Part shown: piece after piece, positions 34,942-40,577 of the stretch
Position numbering within the stretch: the stretch's first letter is position 1
Layout of the letters: each line of letters starts with the position of its first letter
DNA from: Prevotella jejuni
GTDB taxonomy: Bacteria > Bacteroidota > Bacteroidia > Bacteroidales > Bacteroidaceae
Length of the DNA stretch: 40,577 nt
Assembly (NCBI RefSeq): GCF_900187995.1
Contig: NZ_FZNZ01000032.1
Span: 1-40,577 of the forward strand
Direction: 5' to 3'
Program-made: the position numbers and the translations under genes
The notes under the pieces: generated by a model
What the model was told of the DNA's origin: nothing
The model's database searches: none
What the model saw: only the letters and a program-made list of their open reading frames with translations

Positions 34942-35535
34942 GAATCCGACCTATATTATAAATATATTCACCATTCTCCAACCTTTTGGACACCACTAGA
35001 TAAGCCATGTGCACAGCTCTCAATAGTTCATGTCCAAAAGTTCCAACGCCATTAAAAATTGAGCCTATTCCATAAGTAGCGGCAGCACTAGCTGCACCTA
35101 ATAAAGCCCCTTTCCATATGGGCTTGTCTGACATAGCTGCATTCATGGCACCCATCATTGCACCCATTGCAGTTATTGCGATAAAATCGTCAAGGACAAA
35201 TATATCACCACTAGGATCGGCATATTTGAGAGGATTATTCAGACAATAACTATAGCTGTTATAGTTCTGGCTATTGTCACCTTCCTGTACGTATTTATCA
35301 GGGCTTAGGAATCGGCCGAGTACAGGATCATAGACACGGCCGTTCATATTGATGAGGTTGAACTCATTCAGCATCTCATGCCCCATGCAACCACAGTGCA
35401 GGCCCAATGGTGTTGAGCGTTTCCGTCTGCTTACCCCCACGCATCGTACGAAGCATCGAAGACTTTCGTGCCCTTCTCATCCATAACGTAAAGGATGCTG
35501 CCCAAAATGTCCGTGAAGGCAAGATTGCATACATT
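34931..35535 (-). pseudogene. Rhs core-tail fragment, left copy, frameshifted
   Basis: It encodes the end of an Rhs shell and the start of its variable tail, but in three frames. The first part reads NLAFTDILGSILYVMDEKGT then KVFDASYDAWG and hits a stop because of one extra G at the G5 run 35434-35438. One extra base near 35401-35405 shifts it again before CGCMGHEMLNEF. Then come RVYDPVLGRFLSPDKYVQEG and LNNPLKYADPSG, the Rhs hallmark. The tail MGAMMGAMNAAMSDKPIWKG follows, and a 1-base deletion near 35013 relative to the right copy changes the end to NGEYIYNIGRIHGI. No toxin catalytic domain is left. Confidence 0.85.
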
Positions 35536-35537
35536 CT

Positions 35538-35945
35538 TTAGTCTCCATTTTTGATAACAGTCTGCTTGAATTCTTTTGCTTCTCTATCGTAATAGACCGA
35601 ATTCCATAAGTCGTTAAATTCTTTTTCGGTTATCATATTTATACCCATCTTTTTGAAATCTTCCAATTCGCAATTTGTATCCAGCCAATAACCATAATTT
35701 CTATCGTCTGGCATTTTTACAATAATCCTACCATCTTTAGCAAATCCAATTTCTCTGTTTGCAATATGATTTACCACATCGTCATATTCAATAAACCATA
35801 GAGTAACATCCTCTATTTTATCATCAAAATCAGGATTTGCACTGAGTGGAACGATCATCTTATGCAGCAAACGACACCATAAGCTTCGTTTTGTTTTATT
35901 GTTCTGCTTTTTTTCTGATGACCACTTTAAAATAAAATATTTCAT
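35538..35945 (-). CDS. Putative immunity protein for toxin remnant A
   Basis: A 135-residue soluble protein (MKYFILKWSSEKKQNNK start; DFDDKIEDVTLWFIEYDDVV, GYWLDTNCELEDFKKMGINM further in). I do not recognise a family. Position suggests immunity: it begins 20 bases after the stop of toxin remnant A and is directly followed by a new Rhs core fragment, the usual order toxin tail, immunity gene, next cassette. The frame is undamaged. Function is inferred from position only. Confidence 0.6.
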   Translation of the reverse strand: MKYFILKWSSEKKQNNKTKRSLWCRLLHKMIVPLSANPDFDDKIEDVTLWFIEYDDVVNHIANREIGFAKDGRIIVKMPDDRNYGYWLDTNCELEDFKKMGINMITEKEFNDLWNSVYYDREAKEFKQTVIKNGD

Positions 35946-35965
35946 AAATTTGTACTACTTAATAT

Positions 35966-36352
35966 TTAACGAAACCAATGCCATGAGTCTTCATCATTTA
36001 ATCGCCATTTATAATGAATATGTCCTGGATCAGCAGTGCGCCAATTGTCATAAGGAAATTTTGTATTTCTCAAATTTTGATTTATGTTTCTTAAAGTAGG
36101 ATTACCTATCTTTTTTGTGTAATATGGTGATACCCCCCCAGAGAAGAGATTTTGTTTGAAAGTCTCCACTCTTAGAATAAGAATTTCCTAACCTAACCCA
36201 TTGCTTCCATCCTCCCGTTTCATACTTTAATACAGTCCAAAATCCTTGAAATGCTCCTTCTATTACAGATCTTCCAAACAAAAATATTCCGAACTCTGGA
36301 TATACAGACTCTAAAGGTTTTTCATGTGGAACATTTGAAATTATTGCTGTCT
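35966..36352 (-). pseudogene. Rhs toxin C-terminal remnant A, frameshifted at a G7 run
   Basis: The first frame reads SVYPEFGIFLFGRSVIEGAF, WTVLKYETGGWKQWVRLGNS and GDFQTKSLLWGG, then breaks at the G7 run 36123-36129-ish on the plus-strand C7. In the +1 frame it continues SPYYTKKIGNPTLRNINQNL, RTADPGHIHYKWRLNDEDSW, HWFR, stop. Removing one G makes one continuous protein, a type of ending I associate with Bacteroidota Rhs toxins (GNPTLR..WRTADPGH). It has no start; its upstream end is fused to the end of the DUF6984 gene. It may be decayed, phase-variable or a sequencing error. Confidence 0.65.
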
Positions 36353-36354
36353 GA

Positions 36355-36708
36355 TTATATCTGCGGGATATCCTCCATAGAGTCTACGGAAGGAATATGG
36401 CAAATTTCTGAATCATCTACCTTCCAAAAATCTAATTCATAGAGCGTATCATTAGAATCTATTAAAAGATAAACCGCTACTTCAACATTATCAACATCAT
36501 GAAACTTGCAACATGAAAGAACTCTACTTTGTCTTCGAGTATATTTCTGGTTATTTTTAAAAAGCCCAATACTGCCTATTTTCTCTTTTGTGAGAGGATA
36601 AGCGATAAATTTATTTTCCCAATTACTTTCTAATTGGAATTGAGCTTTGGACGCTAGAAAGGCAATAAGAGCTACTTCCTCAGGAAAAATTTTTCTTTTA
36701 TATTCCAT
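36355..36708 (-). CDS. DUF6984-like putative immunity protein, right copy
   Basis: A 117-residue protein identical to the left copy (34588-34941) except for Ser in FLASKAQ. Likely role and features are as for that copy. It starts 26 bases after the stop of the right Rhs fragment and can be transcribed from the duplicated lemA promoter about 370 bases upstream. Downstream sequence differs from the left copy from the sixth base past the stop onward, so the two cassettes were joined to different neighbours. Confidence 0.7.
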   Translation of the reverse strand: MEYKRKIFPEEVALIAFLASKAQFQLESNWENKFIAYPLTKEKIGSIGLFKNNQKYTRRQSRVLSCCKFHDVDNVEVAVYLLIDSNDTLYELDFWKVDDSEICHIPSVDSMEDIPQI

Positions 36709-36734
36709 GAATCCGACCTATATTATAAATATAT

Positions 36735-37044
36735 TCACCATTCTCCAACCTTTTGGACACCACTAGATAAGCCATGTGCACCAGCTCTCAATAGTTCATG
36801 TCCAAAAGTTCCAACGCCATTAAAAATTGAGCCTATTCCATAAGTAGCGGCAGCACTAGCTGCACCTAATAAAGCTCCTTTCCATATGGGCTTGTCTGAC
36901 ATAGCTGCATTCATGGCACCCATCATTGCTCCCATTGCAGTTATTGCGATAAAATCGTCAAGGACAAATACATTACCACTAGGATCAGCATATTTGAGAG
37001 GATTATTCAAACAATAACTATAGCTGTTATAGTTAAATCTGTCT
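36735..37044 (-). pseudogene. Rhs core-tail fragment, right copy, fused to lemA leader
   Basis: It begins abruptly at NYNSYSYCLNNPLKYADPSG with sequence similar to the lemA leader immediately upstream, then continues VFVLDDFIAITAMGAMMGAM and GHELLRAGAHGLSSGVQKVG, EW, stop. A TTG near 37053 could start a 106-residue frame. The linker GAHGLSSGVQ is normally followed by a long toxin region, which is missing. Nearly identical to 34931-35250 at DNA level, except for the 1-base difference near the end. Confidence 0.8.
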
Positions 37045-37204
37045 TTTGTTTTCAATAAAATCTGTTTTTAGGCTTCAAAGATACATTTTTTTTCTTAAAG
37101 GGAGCAAATCTATACTCTTTATCTTCTTTTTTATGAAGACTTGATGACGATTTATAGTATCTATTAGCATAATTTCTTTGTGTGATAAAAGACCTCACAA
37201 AGAA

Positions 37205-37228
37205 AGGGGCATACACTTGGTACGCCCC
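37205..37228 (-). terminator. Terminator of the 211-aa protein gene, right copy
   Basis: GGGGCATACACTTGGTACGCCCC repeats the left-copy hairpin with one loop change; it keeps the stem and the following TTTCTTTG on the minus strand. Confidence 0.75.
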
Positions 37229-37265
37229 CAATCTTTATGAGTTTAATGCCTTCAGCATATTACCT

Positions 37266-37901
37266 CTACTTGCAAAAGTCTATCAGATTACGTCCCCATG
37301 CAGGTTTCAGTCCATTCTGCTTCTCCTTGGCATACAGTTCTTTGATGGTCTCTAAGTCTTTTGGCCCATTCATACTCGGTTGTCCTGTCTGCTTGCTCAT
37401 AATATCAAAGAACATGTAAAGGAGAATACGAGGGCGAGGGTTCGTCGGGTTAATGGCAATAGCTGACTTATAACAACTGATTGCATCGCGGTAATAAAGT
37501 TTACCATTCTCAACAGGATTTTGTGTGATAAGTGCCGTGTAATAGAACCCCTTCAATGTAAACAGCTCTGAACGGTCAACGTCATTCTTTGTTTGTAGCG
37601 CCTCGACATCATCCTTCACTGCGTCTAAGAATAAAGAAGAATAATCGCTCTGTGGGTCTCGAGCAGCATACTGAAGGGCATAGAACACACGGTAATAGGT
37701 AGGAAGCCAAGCATTAGGATACTGATTCTCCATGTGTTTCAAGTCATTCATTACCTTTACAATAGATGTAGGTACGTTTGCCTTGACATTACTTAAAGTG
37801 GTTTTTAACTGTGCATCGAACTGATTATTGTTCTGTGCATTCATACTGGTTGCGCACATAAGGGCAACGATAACGACGATTTTAGAAACTAAAGTTTTCA
37901 T
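37266..37901 (-). CDS. Exported protein of unknown function, right paralog
   Basis: A 211-residue exported TPR-like protein, 97% identical to 33165-33800. Signal peptide, helical repeats and the closing PAWGRNLIDFCK are the same. The changes cluster at residues about 35-42 (QLKTTLSNVKANVP against QLKNSLSVVNVNVP), just past the signal peptide, with two single changes elsewhere. The upstream promoter (TACATTTG at 37948-37941) is kept, so both copies can be expressed. Confidence 0.82.
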   Translation of the reverse strand: MKTLVSKIVVIVALMCATSMNAQNNNQFDAQLKTTLSNVKANVPTSIVKVMNDLKHMENQYPNAWLPTYYRVFYALQYAARDPQSDYSSLFLDAVKDDVEALQTKNDVDRSELFTLKGFYYTALITQNPVENGKLYYRDAISCYKSAIAINPTNPRPRILLYMFFDIMSKQTGQPSMNGPKDLETIKELYAKEKQNGLKPAWGRNLIDFCK

Positions 37902-37940
37902 ACGCTTTGATTTTAATAAGTGAAACAATGATTTCTGTTG

Positions 37941-37972
37941 CAAATGTATGAAAGCTTTTTAGAGCCTCCAAA
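37941..37972 (-). promoter_or_regulatory. Promoter of the 211-aa protein gene, right copy
   Basis: Minus-strand TTTG (37972-37969) and TACATTTG (37948-37941) with a 20-base spacer, as in the left copy. Confidence 0.8.
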
Positions 37973-38080
37973 TAATGGGGACAGACGACAAGAATGTGGT
38001 TTAGATAACTATCCAAGCCGCTGAATTACTATGTTTTGGGACGAATATCTAACATTCTTTTTTCATTGAAAAGCTAAGAA

Positions 38081-38452
38081 TGAAGCGGTGTGATAACCCT
38101 TATTAAAGAACGAAGGGAGTAACTACACATTATATTATATGAGTAATTATGTTTCACTTTGCTGTTATGTTTAATTCTTCATGTAGCCTTATTATAAATT
38201 CATGAATTAGGTCTTCACGATGACGGCCTACTATGGTAACAAACGCTGGCTTGGCGAGATTACATCATCATAGAGAGGCTTCACCAGCGTAGATAGAGCC
38301 GATAATAAGTGCAGTGTCAACCGAATTGTGGGATAAATCCTACTTATTATATTTAAGGAAAAGGGTAATTTAGTGTTAAAGAAAATTACATCTTCGTCAG
38401 GGTTGATGGTTTTTAGTATCTTTGAAACCATATTACTTATAAAACCACAATT
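38081..38452. other. Intergenic region before DUF1266
   Basis: About 370 bases with no convincing gene. A possible structured stretch runs from ACGCTGG (38251-38257) to CCAGCGT (38284-38290). A -7 box for the next gene lies at 38417-38424. A faint trace of element F (TTTGCTGT..TTTAAT.CTTC) is near 38158. Confidence 0.45.
38417..38424 (+). promoter_or_regulatory. -7 box for the DUF1266 gene
   Basis: TATCTTTG matches TAnnTTTG, 28 bases before the start codon; a weak TTCG lies 21 bases upstream of it. Confidence 0.6.
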
Positions 38453-39181
38453 ATGGGACTATTCAACTTCTCACGTAAACTAACAGACGAACAATTACGA
38501 CGTATCTCCCTAAGTGCACAATACCAAGAACAACAGGGAGGTAATCATTTTACGCTTTCGGCTAAGATTGGTTCACGTGCGAAGGTCTTTCTCCAACAAG
38601 GATGGGGCATCACAGACCGTCAAGGACTCTGCGATACCATAGAGACACTACTCGGACGTATCCGTTCGGCTGACATTACTGTTATTAAAGAAGAGATAAT
38701 AGCAGAATTACAAGAGGATAGTAATATCAATACAGAGGAACAACGCTTATGCTCAATGGCAAGTATTGCTGGTAAGTATCACATTACAGAGGAAGAAGAT
38801 TTAGACGACTTGCTCAATATGTTGAACAACTATATCGCAGATCTTGACGCTCTGCACGCCAATCAATTGATAATTTCATGGGATGCCATAACAGGAAAAG
38901 ACGTTATAGGATGGGATATAGGGCGTGCTGCCTATCTCGTACGTGTAGGCGTAGAAGTGAACTATTTAAAGGCAGACGAGGCATGGAACTACCTCGAGAG
39001 AGCGTATCAGAGAGCCATTAGCACATTCAACACATGGGAGGAGTTCGGACATTCCTATATCATCGGCCGTAGTTTCTGGGCCTATTCCCCAGAGGTTCGC
39101 GATGTCTTAGGTTTTTGTAACGTAATGAAATGGCTTATGAAACATCCAGATAGCCCATGGCTAAAAGTTACTCTGAAATAA
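38453..39181 (+). CDS. DUF1266 domain protein
   Basis: A 242-residue soluble protein. The C-terminal part has the DUF1266 pattern: GWDIGRAAYLVRVGVEVNYL, EAWNYLERAYQRAISTFNTW, EEFGHSYIIGRSFWAYSPEV. The N-terminal half is helical and charged without a recognisable motif. DUF1266 proteins are of unknown function; some are fused or linked to secreted polymorphic systems, but nothing here shows such a role. The next gene follows after 30 bases and is probably co-transcribed. Confidence 0.85.
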   Translation: MGLFNFSRKLTDEQLRRISLSAQYQEQQGGNHFTLSAKIGSRAKVFLQQGWGITDRQGLCDTIETLLGRIRSADITVIKEEIIAELQEDSNINTEEQRLCSMASIAGKYHITEEEDLDDLLNMLNNYIADLDALHANQLIISWDAITGKDVIGWDIGRAAYLVRVGVEVNYLKADEAWNYLERAYQRAISTFNTWEEFGHSYIIGRSFWAYSPEVRDVLGFCNVMKWLMKHPDSPWLKVTLK

Positions 39182-39211
39182 ACAATTAATAACATATAAA
39201 TCATTAAGATT

Positions 39212-39742
39212 ATGAGTCAAAGTATTATTCCGTTTATCTTCATGTTTGTTGCGATGGCCGTTATTGCCTTTTCGTTGATGCTCTATGTATATAGAAAAGG
39301 CAAGAATAGTAAGGGAGTCTACACTGCAAAGGCACTGGAGTTTATTGCAAAGAAGTATCCTACTATCGACACAAGCAATATCAAGTGTGTAGAGTTTTGG
39401 TATCCTCTGGGCATAATGGGGAAAGCTGATGTCGCACTCGTTGCTTACAATGATGACGACATGTATATTATATCTGTTCTTCCTCGGCCTATACCAGGTT
39501 TTTATAGAATCGTTCCTAATGAAGAGTCTGAATGGGATATGGTTTATTATCCTATGTCAAGTATCGAACAGGCAGGCTTTGATGAGAAGCAAAAGAATTT
39601 CATTTTCACTGTCAATGGAAAGTCTATAAAACTGAAGATAAGAAAGAGGAACGGATTCCAAGAAGACCAGCAAGCAGAACTACATGACTTCTTTACAACA
39701 ATATCACAGGCTTTACAGAAGAATAAAGCATTGAACGTATAG
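39212..39742 (+). CDS. Membrane-anchored hypothetical protein
   Basis: A 176-residue protein with one N-terminal membrane segment (IIPFIFMFVAMAVIAFSLML, about 5-26), a basic linker (YRKGKNSKG) and a soluble domain of alternating strands (ADVALVAYNDDDMYIISVLP, FIFTVNGKSIKLKIRKRNGF) ending in a helix. The strand pattern with a final helix is reminiscent of PH-like folds, but I cannot assign a family. It follows the DUF1266 gene by 30 bases. Confidence 0.75.
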   Translation: MSQSIIPFIFMFVAMAVIAFSLMLYVYRKGKNSKGVYTAKALEFIAKKYPTIDTSNIKCVEFWYPLGIMGKADVALVAYNDDDMYIISVLPRPIPGFYRIVPNEESEWDMVYYPMSSIEQAGFDEKQKNFIFTVNGKSIKLKIRKRNGFQEDQQAELHDFFTTISQALQKNKALNV

Positions 39743-39774
39743 CCTCTAAGGGAGATACATCAATAACACACAAG

Positions 39775-39813
39775 AGGGTGCATAAAAGCTATATAAAGTC
39801 TTTTATGCACCCT
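39775..39813 (+). terminator. Terminator after the 176-aa membrane protein
   Basis: AGGGTGCATAAAAG (39775-39788) and CTTTTATGCACCCT (39800-39813) form a perfect 14-bp stem followed by TGTTTATG. Confidence 0.85.
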
Positions 39814-39852
39814 TGTTTATGTGTGACTGGCTCTCTCTATACAACCATTACC

Positions 39853-39920
39853 AAATTATTTTCACGAAGAAAAATATTTTTCTTCATGACAATAAATATT
39901 TTTTTTCATGAAAATAATTC
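39853..39920. repeat. AT-rich palindromic repeat P, copy 3
   Basis: AAATTATTTTCACGAAGAAA on the left and CATGAAAATAATTC on the right are inverted repeats around GAAAAATATTTTTC and AATAAATATTTT cores. It is the most compact of the three copies in this window. Confidence 0.78.
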
Positions 39921-40142
39921 TCAGAGAGGGGTGTTTTATGGGTCCATACGTCAGACTTCACTTTTTAATTCTTTATCTTTTCCCTTCGAAAGAATGGCTT
40001 TTATTTGCTTATGCTTTTGTCTTTTTGTCGTTTGTTTGGTCCCGTTCTTTTCTTGTTGGACGGTATCATTCGCTGCAATCAGTTTACTTATTCAGTACGA
40101 ATGAGCCTGATGGGTAATGTCTCTAATGGTTACGAACAAGCG

Positions 40143-40179
40143 AAAAGGCCTCGCTTCCAAAGCGGATGCGAGGCCTTTT
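40143..40179. terminator. Bidirectional terminator beyond the Na/Pi remnant
   Basis: AAAAGGCCTCGC (40143-40154) pairs perfectly with GCGAGGCCTTTT (40168-40179) over a 13-base loop; the stem supplies a T-run on both strands. Confidence 0.85.
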
Positions 40180-40223
40180 ATATTAGCAAAGTAATGTTTC
40201 TACGATGATAAAAGCCAACGGCT

Positions 40224-40493
40224 TTATGCGTCCTGTTGGCGGACACCCATACGAGCTTCGACGACATTGACCACATAGTCGCCAAGTTTCTCGCACTCCT
40301 GAATGATGTCCATGTACATTGTACCTATTGCGTAGGTGTACTTATGGTCGTTTACATCGTTGATATTCTGCGACCTCAACTGGTTACGATAGTTGTTGAT
40401 TTCGGTCTCAATATTGAATGATCGATTTACATCATTGTCTTGGCGGTGACCAACAAGGATACGGTTCATCTGTGTCAGAGCGCGCAGAGTCAA
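40224..40493 (-). pseudogene. C-terminal remnant of a Na/Pi cotransporter (NptA-type) gene
   Basis: 89 codons matching the PhoU-like tail of Bacteroidota Na+/phosphate symporters: MNRILVGHRQDNDVNRSFNI, ETEINNYRNQLRSQNINDVN, DIIQECEKLGDYVVNVVEAR. The whole family is several hundred residues with membrane segments; here nothing precedes the tail. An in-frame TAA lies upstream (within the TAATTTTG box), and the only starts are a TTG at 40493 or an internal ATG. So the gene is 5'-truncated by a deletion or rearrangement, not cut by the window edge. Confidence 0.8.
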
Positions 40494-40503
40494 CCAGCAA
40501 GTG

Positions 40504-40511
40504 CAAAATTA
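40504..40511 (-). promoter_or_regulatory. -7-like box just upstream of the Na/Pi remnant
   Basis: On the minus strand it reads TAATTTTG, matching TAnnTTTG, only 10 bases before the remaining coding sequence. It may be the promoter of another, lost gene start to which the remnant was joined. No -33 box is clear. Confidence 0.45.
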
Positions 40512-40577
40512 CAAAACGTGTTTAAAGAACTCACACTTTGGAGTAGAAAAGTTTAATTTTTCTCTTGGTCTTTCGTT

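Larger units (their letters stand above)
37040..38080. repeat. Right copy of the ~1.04 kb direct repeat
   Basis: Same order and orientation as 32945-33990: lemA leader and promoter, terminator, 211-aa gene, its promoter and about 130 bases beyond. lemA itself is absent; its place is taken by the Rhs fragment. Boundaries are approximate because similarity fades gradually at the right end. Confidence 0.85.
39743..40223. other. Intergenic region between converging genes
   Basis: About 480 bases. It contains the terminator at 39775-39813, an AT-rich palindrome at 39853-39920 and the terminator at 40143-40179. The open frames between 39908 and 40208 overlap the palindrome and have no ribosome site or sensible start, so no gene is called. 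Confidence 0.6.

Noticed and set aside
38251..38290. tRNA-like or riboswitch-like fold
   Set aside because: Only a 7-bp stem with a long loop; no cloverleaf, no conserved bases.
38231..38431. 66-codon minus-strand frame upstream of DUF1266
   Set aside because: No ribosome site or promoter, and it overlaps the likely promoter region of the next gene.
39908..40208. Overlapping frames after the AT-rich palindrome
   Set aside because: They begin inside the palindrome, overlap one another in different frames, and show no family resemblance.

Overview
The window looks like chromosome from a Prevotella-type member of the Bacteroidota. The evidence is the promoter style (TTTG, about 20 bases, then TAnnTTTG), a gamma-alpha fused 2-oxoacid:ferredoxin oxidoreductase with its beta subunit, ATP-type PEP carboxykinase, the DUF6089-uppS-bamA-Skp cluster, and several families otherwise typical of this phylum (DUF4254, DUF4250, DUF6242, LytTR with membrane segments). 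No rRNA, tRNA, complete insertion sequence or CRISPR array was seen.

Layout. 1-1740 carries no convincing gene and is built from degenerate repeats. 1776-4257 (+) holds DUF4254, a GT9 glycosyltransferase and a lipoprotein. 4571-8659 (+) holds a secreted GH16 glucanase and korA-korB; 8737-9570 (+) is a membrane LytTR regulator. 9571-10417 is repeat-rich (AT-rich palindrome, 44-45 bp minisatellite). cysS is at 10418-11905 (-) and a YbjQ-type protein at 12061 (+). A long minus-strand cluster (23608 down to 12530) reads DUF6242, DUF6089, uppS, bamA, three Skp/OmpH paralogs, murI, a beta-helix lipoprotein, cdd and DUF4250; most of it serves cell-envelope building. A phage-like KilA-N gene stands alone at 24041. 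24911-26200 is another repeat field. pckA (-), upp (+), an S41 peptidase (+), and the lemA/DUF3137 pair (-) follow.

The most unusual part is 32940-38080. Two directly repeated copies of a roughly 1.04 kb segment (a 211-aa exported protein plus the lemA promoter) bracket a graveyard of Rhs/polymorphic-toxin ends. It has two nearly identical Rhs-core-tail/immunity cassettes, two different toxin C-terminal remnants and a second putative immunity gene. The toxin parts are deleted or frameshifted, mostly at G runs, while the immunity reading frames stay open. In the right-hand copy the lemA promoter now points into the Rhs/immunity cassette instead of lemA. 38453-39742 (+) holds DUF1266 and a membrane protein; the window ends in a 5'-truncated Na/Pi cotransporter remnant.

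Several small repeat families recur: a 345-382 bp element with imperfect terminal inverted repeats (one copy has a 7-bp target duplication), an 86-bp element, AT-rich palindromes of 70-90 bp, and a 138-bp inverted-repeat element. They look like non-autonomous mobile or structural elements and may be undescribed. All family names are from memory of protein families; no search was run.
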